Below the pieces are notes generated by a model. That model saw only the letters and a list, made by a program, of their open reading frames with translations, had not been told where the DNA came from and ran no database searches. A stretch of DNA of 64,000 nucleotides, taken from Sarcomyxa edulis (lineage: Eukaryota > Basidiomycota > Agaricomycetes > Agaricales > Mycenaceae). The DNA lies in assembly GCA_009761415.1 (NCBI GenBank), contig QUOL01000021.1, positions 1 to 64,000 on the forward strand, written 5' to 3'. A program made the translations under genes and the position numbers. Numbering within the stretch: the first letter of the stretch is position 1; each line of letters opens with the position of its first letter. Of the stretch, positions 35,187 to 49,576 are shown one piece after another.

Positions 35187-38100
35187 GGGATTGCACGGCT
35201 GAAGGTTGGTCTGCCTTCTTGTCTTGCCTCTCAGAGTCAGTCTCTGTTTTTGTCGCAACTGATGCTTTGACCGTTCACTTTGGTCTTGGTGTATGGTTGA
35301 CGTCTTCTCCACTTCGATGGTTCCCTCTTTGATCCATGATTTTTTACTTTTCTCTCAGACACGTCTTGGTACTCGCTTTTGCATTCTTGGATGTTCCAAA
35401 TAACAAGCCAGTGTCTTATTTGGAAAATGCTCTGGCTCCTACTGTTGTGTCAAAGAACGCCCTATTCCGTCACAGGACGCCCTATTCCGTGACCGAACGC
35501 CCTATTCCGTCACAAAACACCCTATTCCGTGACATTTCGTGACTGAACGCCCTATTCCGTCACCTTTTTCGTCCGTTTTGCCTTGAAATGACCTCGGGGT
35601 TAGTGGAATAGGGCGCCCTATTCCCGGATAAGAAACATATGATCCGGTCGCTTCTCATAGCGTGACGCTGGGGTAGCTTGGAGTTGTTTCCTTGTCGTTT
35701 GTCGTAAATGAGCTCGGGGTTACTCGGGGTTATTTCTGTGCTGTTTGAGCTCGGGGTTACACGGGGTTATTTCCATGTCGTTTGAACTCGGGGTTACACG
35801 GGGTTATTTCCGTGTTGTTTCAGCTCGAAGTTACTCGGGGTTAGTTTGGACTCACTTGGTGTCGATGGCTCCAAATAGTGGAGTGTCATCTTATTTGAAA
35901 CATTGTAACCCTAAGTGTTCTTGCATCAGACTTGGTGTTGGTGACTCAGTTTCAAATAGTGGGACGTCGTCTTATTTGGAATGTGAGTCTGACTATGTTG
36001 ACTTGATCCACAATTCATCTTAGACTTGGTGTTGGTGACTGGTGTTGGTGACTCAGTTTCAAATAGTGGGGCGTCATCTTATTTGGAATGTGGGTCTGAC
36101 TGACTCTGTTGACTTGATCCACTATTGATCTTAGACTTGGTGTTGGTGACTTAGTTTCCAAATAGTGGGGTGCCGTCTTATGTGGAATGTGAGTCTGACT
36201 GACTATGTTGACTTGATCCACAATTGATTGTGATGCACATTTTATTTTTGAAACGGAAACGGTCGCTCGTTGACTTGTTTGAGATAGGTCGGTCGCTCAC
36301 TTGACTGACTGTCTGACTATCTTGATTTTGTATGTGAGTTGATGTCTGCACTGACACTGACACTGACACTCTGACTCTGATACTAACTCGCACTTTTTTT
36401 TTATATGATCCTCAACCCTAACACCTAACACTAACCCGAACGCCTAACACTAACCCTAACCGCCTAACTACCCCAACCCTAACGTCCCAGCTGGGGGGGT
36501 AGCGGCTGATTCCGATTACGGGTCTAACGGCTTCATCCCTGTTTTACTTGCGTTTTGACCGTTCTTTGTCTTGTATCGGTCTGTCCACTTCGATGGTTCC
36601 CTCTTTGATCTCATATTTTTGCGTCTCTGATGCATACACTTCATCTCGATCTTGGGGTTGCACGGCTGAAGGTTGATTGCCTTCTTGTCTTGCCTCTCAG
36701 AGTTGGTTTTTCGTTTTTGTCGCAACTGATGCTTTGACCGTTCACTTTGGTCTTGGTGTATGGTTGACGTCTTCTCCACTTCGATGGTTCCCTCTTTGAT
36801 CCATGATTTTTTACTTTTCTCTCAGACACGTCTTGGTACTCGCTTTTGCATTCTTGGATGTTCCAAATAACAAGCCAGTGTCTTATTTGGAAAATGCTCT
36901 GGCTCCTACTGTTGTGTCAAAGAACGCCCTATTCCGTCACAGGACGCCCTATTCCGTGACCGAACGCCCTATTCCGTCACAAAACACCCTATTCCGTGAC
37001 ATTTCGTGACTGAACGCCCTATTCCGTCACCTTTTTCGTCCGTTTTGCCTTGAAATGACCTCGGGGTTAGTGGAATAGGGCGCCCTATTCCCGGATAAGA
37101 AACATATGATCCGGTCGCTTCTCATAGCGTGACGCTGGGGTAGCTTGGAGTTGTTTCCTTGTCGTTTGTCGTAAATGAGCTCGGGGTTACTCGGGGTTAT
37201 TTCTGTGCTGTTTGAGCTCGGGGTTACACGGGGTTATTTCCATGTCGTTTGAACTCGGGGTTACACGGGGTTATTTCCGTGTTGTTTCAGCTCGAAGTTA
37301 CTCGGGGTTAGTTTGGACTCACTTGGTGTCATAGTGGAGTGTCATCTCATTTGAAACATTGTAACTCTAAGCATCAGACTTGGTGTTGGTGACTCAGTTT
37401 CCAAATAGTGGGATGTCGTCTTATTTGGAATGTGAGTCTGACTATGTTGACTTGATCCACAATTGATCTTAGACTTGGTGTTGGTGACTCAGTTTCAAAT
37501 AGTGGGGTGTCGTCTTATTTGGAATGTGGGCTGTTAGAGTTTTCTTGGACTTGGTGTTGGTGACTCAGTTTCAAATAGTGGGATGTCGTCTTATTTGGAA
37601 TGTGAGTCTGACTATGTTGACTTGATCCACAATTCATCTTAGACTTGGTGTTGGTGACTGGTGTTGGTGACTCAGTTTCAAATAGTGGGGCGTCATCTTA
37701 TTTGGAATGTGGGTCTGACTGACTCTGTTGACTTGATCCACAATTGATCTTAGACTTGGTGTTGGTGACTTAGTTTCCAAATAGTGGGGTGCCGTCTTAT
37801 GTGGAATGTGAGTCTGACTGACTATGTTGACTTGATCCACAATTGATTGTGACGCACATTTTATTTTTGAAACGGAAACGGTCGCTCGTTGACTTGTTTG
37901 AGATAGGTTGGTTGCTCACTTGACTGACTGTCTGACTATCTTGATTTTGTATGTGAGTTGATGTCTGCACTGACACTGACACTGACACTCTGACTCTGAT
38001 ACTAACTCGCACTTTTTTTTTATATGATCCTCAACCCTAACACCTAACACTAACCCTAACGCCTAACACTAACCCTAACCGCCTAACTACCCCAACCCTA

Positions 38101-38862
38101 ACGTCCCAGCTGGGGGGGTAGCGGCTGATTCCGATTACGGGTCTAACGGCTTCATCTCTGTTTCACTTGCGTTTTGACCGTTCTTTGTCTTGATCGTCTT
38201 GTATCGGTCTGTCCACTTCGATGGTTCGCTCTTTGATCTGATATTTTTGCGTCTCTGATGCATACACTTCATCTCGATCTTGGGATTGCACGGCTGAAGG
38301 TTGGTCTGCCTTCTTGTCTTGCCTCTCAGAGTCAGTCTCTGTTTTTGTCGCAACTGATGCGTTGACCGTTCACTTTGGTCTTTGTCTCGCGCTTGGTGGA
38401 TGGTTGACGTCTTCTCCACTTCGATGGTTCCCTCTTTGATACCTGATTTTTACTTCTCACTCAGACACGCCTTGTCACTCGCTTTTGTGTTTTTTGATGT
38501 TTCCAAATAACAAGCCAGTGTCTTATTTGAAAAATGCTCTGGTTCCCTCTTTGATCCCTGATTTTTACTTGTCTCTCTCAGACACGTCTTGGTAGTCGCT
38601 TTTGCATTCTTGGATGTTCCAAATAACAAGCCAGTGTCTTATTTGGAAAATGCTCTGGCTCCTACTGTTGTGTCAAAGAACGCCCTATTCCGTCACAGGA
38701 CGCCCTATTCCGTGACCGAACGCCCTATTCCGTCACAAAACACCCTATTCCGTGACATTTCGTGACTGAACGCCCTATTCCGTCACCTTTTTCGTCCGTT
38801 TTGCCTTGAAATGACCTCGGGGTTAGTGGAATAGGGCGCCCTATTCCCGGATAAGAAACATA
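35187..38862 (+). repeat. M block: 453-bp piece + 1467 + 1756 bp monomers
   Basis: The pieces are 35187-35639, 35640-37106 and 37107-38862. This opens the second copy of the 14.2-kb duplication and lacks the two single-base losses of 3410-7083. Confidence 0.9.
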
Positions 38863-39476
38863 GGGGGGGTAGCGGCTGATTCCGATTACGGGTCTAACGG
38901 CTTCATCCCTGTTTTACTTGCGTTTTGACCGTTCTTTGTCTTGTATCGGTCTGTCCACTTCGATGGTTCCCTCTTTGATCTCATATTTTTGCGTCTCTGA
39001 TGCATACACTTCATCTCGATCTTGGGGTTGCACGGCTGAAGGTTGATTGCCTTCTTGTCTTGCCTCTCAGAGTTGGTTTTTCGTTTTTGTCGCAACTGAT
39101 GCTTTGACCGTTCACTTTGGTCTTGGTGTATGGTTGACGTCTTCTCCACTTCGATGGTTCCCTCTTTGATCCATGATTTTTTACTTTTCTCTCAGACACG
39201 TCTTGGTACTCGCTTTTGCATTCTTGGATGTTCCAAATAACAAGCCAGTGTCTTATTTGGAAAATGCTCTGGCTCCTACTGTTGTGTCAAAGAACGCCCT
39301 ATTCCGTCACAGGACGCCCTATTCCGTGACCGAACGCCCTATTCCGTCACAAAACACCCTATTCCGTGACATTTCGTGACTGAACGCCCTATTCCGTCAC
39401 CTTTTTCGTCCGTTTTGCCTTGAAATGACCTCGGGGTTAGTGGAATAGGGCGCCCTATTCCCGGATAAGAAACATA
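38863..39476 (+). repeat. M truncated piece, 614 bp
   Basis: It is the counterpart of 7084-7697. Confidence 0.9.
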
Positions 39477-41553
39477 GGTTCCCTCTTTGATCCATGATTT
39501 TTTACTTTTCTCTCAGACACGTCTTGGTACTCGCTTTTGCATTCTTGGATGTTCCAAATAACAAGCCAGTGTCTTATTTGGAAAATGCTCTGGCTCCTAC
39601 TGTTGTGTCAAAGAACGCCCTATTCCGTCACAGGACGCCCTATTCCGTGACCGAACGCCCTATTCCGTCACAAAACACCCTATTCCGTGACATTTCGTGA
39701 CTGAACGCCCTATTCCGTCACCTTTTTCGTCCGTTTTGCCTTGAAATGACCTCGGGGTTAGTGGAATAGGGCGCCCTATTCCCGGATAAGAAACATATGA
39801 TCCGGTCGCTTCTCATAGCGTGACGCTGGGGTAGCTTGGAGTTGTTTCCTTGTCGTTTGTCGTAAATGAGCTCGGGGTTACTCGGGGTTATTTCTGTGCT
39901 GTTTGAGCTCGGGGTTACACGGGGTTATTTCCATGTCGTTTGAACTCGGGGTTACACGGGGTTATTTCCGTGTTGTTTCAGCTCGAAGTTACTCGGGGTT
40001 AGTTTGGACTCACTTGGTGTCATAGTGGAGTGTCATCTCATTTGAAACATTGTAACTCTAAGCATCAGACTTGGTGTTGGTGACTCAGTTTCCAAATAGT
40101 GGGATGTCGTCTTATTTGGAATGTGAGTCTGACTATGTTGACTTGATCCACAATTGATCTTAGACTTGGTGTTGGTGACTCAGTTTCAAATAGTGGGGTG
40201 TCGTCTTATTTGGAATGTGGGCTGTTAGAGTTTTCTTGGACTTGGTGTTGGTGACTCAGTTTCAAATAGTGGGATGTCGTCTTATTTGGAATGTGAGTCT
40301 GACTATGTTGACTTGATCCACAATTCATCTTAGACTTGGTGTTGGTGACTGGTGTTGGTGACTCAGTTTCAAATAGTGGGGCGTCATCTTATTTGGAATG
40401 TGGGTCTGACTGACTCTGTTGACTTGATCCACAATTGATCTTAGACTTGGTGTTGGTGACTTAGTTTCCAAATAGTGGGGTGCCGTCTTATGTGGAATGT
40501 GAGTCTGACTGACTATGTTGACTTGATCCACAATTGATTGTGACGCACATTTTATTTTTGAAACGGAAACGGTCGCTCGTTGACTTGTTTGAGATAGGTT
40601 GGTTGCTCACTTGACTGACTGTCTGACTATCTTGATTTTGTATGTGAGTTGATGTCTGCACTGACACTGACACTGACACTCTGACTCTGATACTAACTCG
40701 CACTTTTTTTTTATATGATCCTCAACCCTAACACCTAACACTAACCCTAACGCCTAACACTAACCCTAACCGCCTAACTACCCCAACCCTAACGTCCCAG
40801 CTGGGGGGGTAGCGGCTGATTCCGATTACGGGTCTAACGGCTTCATCTCTGTTTCACTTGCGTTTTGACCGTTCTTTGTCTTGATCGTCTTGTATCGGTC
40901 TGTCCACTTCGATGGTTCGCTCTTTGATCTGATATTTTTGCGTCTCTGATGCATACACTTCATCTCGATCTTGGGATTGCACGGCTGAAGGTTGGTCTGC
41001 CTTCTTGTCTTGCCTCTCAGAGTCAGTCTCTGTTTTTGTCGCAACTGATGCGTTGACCGTTCACTTTGGTCTTTGTCTCGCGCTTGGTGGATGGTTGACG
41101 TCTTCTCCACTTCGATGGTTCCCTCTTTGATACCTGATTTTTACTTCTCACTCAGACACGCCTTGTCACTCGCTTTTGTGTTTTTTGATGTTTCCAAATA
41201 ACAAGCCAGTGTCTTATTTGAAAAATGCTCTGGTTCCCTCTTTGATCCCTGATTTTTACTTGTCTCTCTCAGACACGTCTTGGTAGTCGCTTTTGCATTC
41301 TTGGATGTTCCAAATAACAAGCCAGTGTCTTATTTGGAAAATGCTCTGGCTCCTACTGTTGTGTCAAAGAACGCCCTATTCCGTCACAGGACGCCCTATT
41401 CCGTGACCGAACGCCCTATTCCGTCACAAAACACCCTATTCCGTGACATTTCGTGACTGAACGCCCTATTCCGTCACCTTTTTCGTCCGTTTTGCCTTGA
41501 AATGACCTCGGGGTTAGTGGAATAGGGCGCCCTATTCCCGGATAAGAAACATA
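39477..41553 (+). repeat. M block: 321-bp piece + 1756-bp monomer
   Basis: The pieces are 39477-39797 and 39798-41553, the counterpart of 7698-9774. Confidence 0.9.
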
Positions 41554-43634
41554 GGGGGGGTAGCGGCTGATTCCGATTACGGGTCTAACGGCTTCATCCC
41601 TGTTTTACTTGCGTTTTGACCGTTCTTTGTCTTGTATCGGTCTGTCCACTTCGATGGTTCCCTCTTTGATCTCATATTTTTGCGTCTCTGATGCATACAC
41701 TTCATCTCGATCTTGGGGTTGCACGGCTGAAGGTTGATTGCCTTCTTGTCTTGCCTCTCAGAGTTGGTTTTTCGTTTTTGTCGCAACTGATGCTTTGACC
41801 GTTCACTTTGGTCTTGGTGTATGGTTGACGTCTTCTCCACTTCGATGGTTCCCTCTTTGATCCATGATTTTTTACTTTTCTCTCAGACACGTCTTGGTAC
41901 TCGCTTTTGCATTCTTGGATGTTCCAAATAACAAGCCAGTGTCTTATTTGGAAAATGCTCTGGCTCCTACTGTTGTGTCAAAGAACGCCCTATTCCGTCA
42001 CAGGACGCCCTATTCCGTGACCGAACGCCCTATTCCGTCACAAAACACCCTATTCCGTGACATTTCGTGACTGAACGCCCTATTCCGTCACCTTTTTCGT
42101 CCGTTTTGCCTTGAAATGACCTCGGGGTTAGTGGAATAGGGCGCCCTATTCCCGGATAAGAAACATATGATCCGGTCGCTTCTCATAGCGTGACGCTGGG
42201 GTAGCTTGGAGTTGTTTCCTTGTCGTTTGTCGTAAATGAGCTCGGGGTTACTCGGGGTTATTTCTGTGCTGTTTGAGCTCGGGGTTACACGGGGTTATTT
42301 CCATGTCGTTTGAACTCGGGGTTACACGGGGTTATTTCCGTGTTGTTTCAGCTCGAAGTTACTCGGGGTTAGTTTGGACTCACTTGGTGTCGATGGCTCC
42401 AAATAGTGGAGTGTCATCTTATTTGAAACATTGTAACCCTAAGTGTTCTTGCATCAGACTTGGTGTTGGTGACTCAGTTTCAAATAGTGGGACGTCGTCT
42501 TATTTGGAATGTGAGTCTGACTATGTTGACTTGATCCACAATTCATCTTAGACTTGGTGTTGGTGACTGGTGTTGGTGACTCAGTTTCAAATAGTGGGGC
42601 GTCATCTTATTTGGAATGTGGGTCTGACTGACTCTGTTGACTTGATCCACTATTGATCTTAGACTTGGTGTTGGTGACTTAGTTTCCAAATAGTGGGGTG
42701 CCGTCTTATGTGGAATGTGAGTCTGACTGACTATGTTGACTTGATCCACAATTGATTGTGATGCACATTTTATTTTTGAAACGGAAACGGTCGCTCGTTG
42801 ACTTGTTTGAGATAGGTCGGTCGCTCACTTGACTGACTGTCTGACTATCTTGATTTTGTATGTGAGTTGATGTCTGCACTGACACTGACACTGACACTCT
42901 GACTCTGATACTAACTCGCACTTTTTTTTTATATGATCCTCAACCCTAACACCTAACACTAACCCGAACGCCTAACACTAACCCTAACCGCCTAACTACC
43001 CCAACCCTAACGTCCCAGCTGGGGGGGTAGCGGCTGATTCCGATTACGGGTCTAACGGCTTCATCCCTGTTTTACTTGCGTTTTGACCGTTCTTTGTCTT
43101 GTATCGGTCTGTCCACTTCGATGGTTCCCTCTTTGATCTCATATTTTTGCGTCTCTGATGCATACACTTCATCTCGATCTTGGGGTTGCACGGCTGAAGG
43201 TTGATTGCCTTCTTGTCTTGCCTCTCAGAGTTGGTTTTTCGTTTTTGTCGCAACTGATGCTTTGACCGTTCACTTTGGTCTTGGTGTATGGTTGACGTCT
43301 TCTCCACTTCGATGGTTCCCTCTTTGATCCATGATTTTTTACTTTTCTCTCAGACACGTCTTGGTACTCGCTTTTGCATTCTTGGATGTTCCAAATAACA
43401 AGCCAGTGTCTTATTTGGAAAATGCTCTGGCTCCTACTGTTGTGTCAAAGAACGCCCTATTCCGTCACAGGACGCCCTATTCCGTGACCGAACGCCCTAT
43501 TCCGTCACAAAACACCCTATTCCGTGACATTTCGTGACTGAACGCCCTATTCCGTCACCTTTTTCGTCCGTTTTGCCTTGAAATGACCTCGGGGTTAGTG
43601 GAATAGGGCGCCCTATTCCCGGATAAGAAACATA
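41554..43634 (+). repeat. M block: 614-bp piece + 1467-bp monomer
   Basis: The pieces are 41554-42167 and 42168-43634, the counterpart of 9775-11855. Confidence 0.9.
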
Positions 43635-46600
43635 GGGATTGCACGGCTGAAGGTTGGTCTGCCTTCTTGTCTTGCCTCTCAGAGTCAGTCTCTGTTTTTG
43701 TCGCAACTGATGCTTTGACCGTTCACTTTGGTCTTGGTGTATGGTTGACGTCTTCTCCACTTCGATGGTTCCCTCTTTGATCCATGATTTTTTACTTTTC
43801 TCTCAGACACGTCTTGGTACTCGCTTTTGCATTCTTGGATGTTCCAAATAACAAGCCAGTGTCTTATTTGGAAAATGCTCTGGCTCCTACTGTTGTGTCA
43901 AAGAACGCCCTATTCCGTCACAGGACGCCCTATTCCGTGACCGAACGCCCTATTCCGTCACAAAACACCCTATTCCGTGACATTTCGTGACTGAACGCCC
44001 TATTCCGTCACCTTTTTCGTCCGTTTTGCCTTGAAATGACCTCGGGGTTAGTGGAATAGGGCGCCCTATTCCCGGATAAGAAACATATGATCCGGTCGCT
44101 TCTCATAGCGTGACGCTGGGGTAGCTTGGAGTTGTTTCCTTGTCGTTTGTCGTAAATGAGCTCGGGGTTACTCGGGGTTATTTCTGTGCTGTTTGAGCTC
44201 GGGGTTACACGGGGTTATTTCCATGTCGTTTGAACTCGGGGTTACACGGGGTTATTTCCGTGTTGTTTCAGCTCGAAGTTACTCGGGGTTAGTTTGGACT
44301 CACTTGGTGTCGATGGCTCCAAATAGTGGAGTGTCATCTTATTTGAAACATTGTAACCCTAAGTGTTCTTGCATCAGACTTGGTGTTGGTGACTCAGTTT
44401 CAAATAGTGGGACGTCGTCTTATTTGGAATGTGAGTCTGACTATGTTGACTTGATCCACAATTCATCTTAGACTTGGTGTTGGTGACTGGTGTTGGTGAC
44501 TCAGTTTCAAATAGTGGGGCGTCATCTTATTTGGAATGTGGGTCTGACTGACTCTGTTGACTTGATCCACTATTGATCTTAGACTTGGTGTTGGTGACTT
44601 AGTTTCCAAATAGTGGGGTGCCGTCTTATGTGGAATGTGAGTCTGACTGACTATGTTGACTTGATCCACAATTGATTGTGATGCACATTTTATTTTTGAA
44701 ACGGAAACGGTCGCTCGTTGACTTGTTTGAGATAGGTCGGTCGCTCACTTGACTGACTGTCTGACTATCTTGATTTTGTATGTGAGTTGATGTCTGCACT
44801 GACACTGACACTGACACTCTGACTCTGATACTAACTCGCACTTTTTTTTTATATGATCCTCAACCCTAACACCTAACACTAACCCGAACGCCTAACACTA
44901 ACCCTAACCGCCTAACTACCCCAACCCTAACGTCCCAGCTGGGGGGGTAGCGGCTGATTCCGATTACGGGTCTAACGGCTTCATCCCTGTTTTACTTGCG
45001 TTTTGACCGTTCTTTGTCTTGTATCGGTCTGTCCACTTCGATGGTTCCCTCTTTGATCTCATATTTTTGCGTCTCTGATGCATACACTTCATCTCGATCT
45101 TGGGGTTGCACGGCTGAAGGTTGATTGCCTTCTTGTCTTGCCTCTCAGAGTTGGTTTTTCGTTTTTGTCGCAACTGATGCTTTGACCGTTCACTTTGGTC
45201 TTGGTGTATGGTTGACGTCTTCTCCACTTCGATGGTTCCCTCTTTGATCCATGATTTTTTACTTTTCTCTCAGACACGTCTTGGTACTCGCTTTTGCATT
45301 CTTGGATGTTCCAAATAACAAGCCAGTGTCTTATTTGGAAAATGCTCTGGCTCCTACTGTTGTGTCAAAGAACGCCCTATTCCGTCACAGGACGCCCTAT
45401 TCCGTGACCGAACGCCCTATTCCGTCACAAAACACCCTATTCCGTGACATTTCGTGACTGAACGCCCTATTCCGTCACCTTTTTCGTCCGTTTTGCCTTG
45501 AAATGACCTCGGGGTTAGTGGAATAGGGCGCCCTATTCCCGGATAAGAAACATATGATCCGGTCGCTTCTCATAGCGTGACGCTGGGGTAGCTTGGAGTT
45601 GTTTCCTTGTCGTTTGTCGTAAATGAGCTCGGGGTTACTCGGGGTTATTTCTGTGCTGTTTGAGCTCGGGGTTACACGGGGTTATTTCCATGTCGTTTGA
45701 ACTCGGGGTTACACGGGGTTATTTCCGTGTTGTTTCAGCTCGAAGTTACTCGGGGTTAGTTTGGACTCACTTGGTGTCATAGTGGAGTGTCATCTCATTT
45801 GAAACATTGTAACTCTAAGCATCAGACTTGGTGTTGGTGACTCAGTTTCCAAATAGTGGGATGTCGTCTTATTTGGAATGTGAGTCTGACTATGTTGACT
45901 TGATCCACAATTGATCTTAGACTTGGTGTTGGTGACTCAGTTTCAAATAGTGGGGTGTCGTCTTATTTGGAATGTGGGCTGTTAGAGTTTTCTTGGACTT
46001 GGTGTTGGTGACTCAGTTTCAAATAGTGGGATGTCGTCTTATTTGGAATGTGAGTCTGACTATGTTGACTTGATCCACAATTCATCTTAGACTTGGTGTT
46101 GGTGACTGGTGTTGGTGACTCAGTTTCAAATAGTGGGGCGTCATCTTATTTGGAATGTGGGTCTGACTGACTCTGTTGACTTGATCCACAATTGATCTTA
46201 GACTTGGTGTTGGTGACTTAGTTTCCAAATAGTGGGGTGCCGTCTTATGTGGAATGTGAGTCTGACTGACTATGTTGACTTGATCCACAATTGATTGTGA
46301 CGCACATTTTATTTTTGAAACGGAAACGGTCGCTCGTTGACTTGTTTGAGATAGGTTGGTTGCTCACTTGACTGACTGTCTGACTATCTTGATTTTGTAT
46401 GTGAGTTGATGTCTGCACTGACACTGACACTGACACTCTGACTCTGATACTAACTCGCACTTTTTTTTTATATGATCCTCAACCCTAACACCTAACACTA
46501 ACCCTAACGCCTAACACTAACCCTAACCGCCTAACTACCCCAACCCTAACGTCCCAGCTGGGGGGGTAGCGGCTGATTCCGATTACGGGTCTAACGGCTT

Positions 46601-47310
46601 CATCTCTGTTTCACTTGCGTTTTGACCGTTCTTTGTCTTGATCGTCTTGTATCGGTCTGTCCACTTCGATGGTTCGCTCTTTGATCTGATATTTTTGCGT
46701 CTCTGATGCATACACTTCATCTCGATCTTGGGATTGCACGGCTGAAGGTTGGTCTGCCTTCTTGTCTTGCCTCTCAGAGTCAGTCTCTGTTTTTGTCGCA
46801 ACTGATGCGTTGACCGTTCACTTTGGTCTTTGTCTCGCGCTTGGTGGATGGTTGACGTCTTCTCCACTTCGATGGTTCCCTCTTTGATACCTGATTTTTA
46901 CTTCTCACTCAGACACGCCTTGTCACTCGCTTTTGTGTTTTTTGATGTTTCCAAATAACAAGCCAGTGTCTTATTTGAAAAATGCTCTGGTTCCCTCTTT
47001 GATCCCTGATTTTTACTTGTCTCTCTCAGACACGTCTTGGTAGTCGCTTTTGCATTCTTGGATGTTCCAAATAACAAGCCAGTGTCTTATTTGGAAAATG
47101 CTCTGGCTCCTACTGTTGTGTCAAAGAACGCCCTATTCCGTCACAGGACGCCCTATTCCGTGACCGAACGCCCTATTCCGTCACAAAACACCCTATTCCG
47201 TGACATTTCGTGACTGAACGCCCTATTCCGTCACCTTTTTCGTCCGTTTTGCCTTGAAATGACCTCGGGGTTAGTGGAATAGGGCGCCCTATTCCCGGAT
47301 AAGAAACATA
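43635..47310 (+). repeat. M block: 453-bp piece + 1467 + 1756 bp monomers
   Basis: The pieces are 43635-44087, 44088-45554 and 45555-47310, the counterpart of 11856-15531. Confidence 0.9.
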
Positions 47311-49391
47311 GGGGGGGTAGCGGCTGATTCCGATTACGGGTCTAACGGCTTCATCCCTGTTTTACTTGCGTTTTGACCGTTCTTTGTCTTGTATCGGTCT
47401 GTCCACTTCGATGGTTCCCTCTTTGATCTCATATTTTTGCGTCTCTGATGCATACACTTCATCTCGATCTTGGGGTTGCACGGCTGAAGGTTGATTGCCT
47501 TCTTGTCTTGCCTCTCAGAGTTGGTTTTTCGTTTTTGTCGCAACTGATGCTTTGACCGTTCACTTTGGTCTTGGTGTATGGTTGACGTCTTCTCCACTTC
47601 GATGGTTCCCTCTTTGATCCATGATTTTTTACTTTTCTCTCAGACACGTCTTGGTACTCGCTTTTGCATTCTTGGATGTTCCAAATAACAAGCCAGTGTC
47701 TTATTTGGAAAATGCTCTGGCTCCTACTGTTGTGTCAAAGAACGCCCTATTCCGTCACAGGACGCCCTATTCCGTGACCGAACGCCCTATTCCGTCACAA
47801 AACACCCTATTCCGTGACATTTCGTGACTGAACGCCCTATTCCGTCACCTTTTTCGTCCGTTTTGCCTTGAAATGACCTCGGGGTTAGTGGAATAGGGCG
47901 CCCTATTCCCGGATAAGAAACATATGATCCGGTCGCTTCTCATAGCGTGACGCTGGGGTAGCTTGGAGTTGTTTCCTTGTCGTTTGTCGTAAATGAGCTC
48001 GGGGTTACTCGGGGTTATTTCTGTGCTGTTTGAGCTCGGGGTTACACGGGGTTATTTCCATGTCGTTTGAACTCGGGGTTACACGGGGTTATTTCCGTGT
48101 TGTTTCAGCTCGAAGTTACTCGGGGTTAGTTTGGACTCACTTGGTGTCGATGGCTCCAAATAGTGGAGTGTCATCTTATTTGAAACATTGTAACCCTAAG
48201 TGTTCTTGCATCAGACTTGGTGTTGGTGACTCAGTTTCAAATAGTGGGACGTCGTCTTATTTGGAATGTGAGTCTGACTATGTTGACTTGATCCACAATT
48301 CATCTTAGACTTGGTGTTGGTGACTGGTGTTGGTGACTCAGTTTCAAATAGTGGGGCGTCATCTTATTTGGAATGTGGGTCTGACTGACTCTGTTGACTT
48401 GATCCACTATTGATCTTAGACTTGGTGTTGGTGACTTAGTTTCCAAATAGTGGGGTGCCGTCTTATGTGGAATGTGAGTCTGACTGACTATGTTGACTTG
48501 ATCCACAATTGATTGTGATGCACATTTTATTTTTGAAACGGAAACGGTCGCTCGTTGACTTGTTTGAGATAGGTCGGTCGCTCACTTGACTGACTGTCTG
48601 ACTATCTTGATTTTGTATGTGAGTTGATGTCTGCACTGACACTGACACTGACACTCTGACTCTGATACTAACTCGCACTTTTTTTTTATATGATCCTCAA
48701 CCCTAACACCTAACACTAACCCGAACGCCTAACACTAACCCTAACCGCCTAACTACCCCAACCCTAACGTCCCAGCTGGGGGGGTAGCGGCTGATTCCGA
48801 TTACGGGTCTAACGGCTTCATCCCTGTTTTACTTGCGTTTTGACCGTTCTTTGTCTTGTATCGGTCTGTCCACTTCGATGGTTCCCTCTTTGATCTCATA
48901 TTTTTGCGTCTCTGATGCATACACTTCATCTCGATCTTGGGGTTGCACGGCTGAAGGTTGATTGCCTTCTTGTCTTGCCTCTCAGAGTTGGTTTTTCGTT
49001 TTTGTCGCAACTGATGCTTTGACCGTTCACTTTGGTCTTGGTGTATGGTTGACGTCTTCTCCACTTCGATGGTTCCCTCTTTGATCCATGATTTTTTACT
49101 TTTCTCTCAGACACGTCTTGGTACTCGCTTTTGCATTCTTGGATGTTCCAAATAACAAGCCAGTGTCTTATTTGGAAAATGCTCTGGCTCCTACTGTTGT
49201 GTCAAAGAACGCCCTATTCCGTCACAGGACGCCCTATTCCGTGACCGAACGCCCTATTCCGTCACAAAACACCCTATTCCGTGACATTTCGTGACTGAAC
49301 GCCCTATTCCGTCACCTTTTTCGTCCGTTTTGCCTTGAAATGACCTCGGGGTTAGTGGAATAGGGCGCCCTATTCCCGGATAAGAAACATA
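47311..49391 (+). repeat. M block: 614-bp piece + 1467-bp monomer
   Basis: The pieces are 47311-47924 and 47925-49391. The 14.2-kb duplication ends here, and the 8.5-kb duplication starts within the first piece at 47441. The two duplications therefore overlap in this copy. Confidence 0.9.
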
Positions 49392-49576
49392 GAACGCCCT
49401 ATTCCGTCACAGGACGCCCTATTCCGTGACCGAACGCCCTATTCCGTCACAAAACACCCTATTCCGTGACATTTCGTGACTGAACGCCCTATTCCGTCAC
49501 CTTTTTCGTCCGTTTTGCCTTGAAATGACCTCGGGGTTAGTGGAATAGGGCGCCCTATTCCCGGATAAGAAACATA
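49392..49576 (+). repeat. M stub, 185 bp (second copy)
   Basis: It matches 23292-23476 and is carried in the 8.5-kb duplication. Confidence 0.9.
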
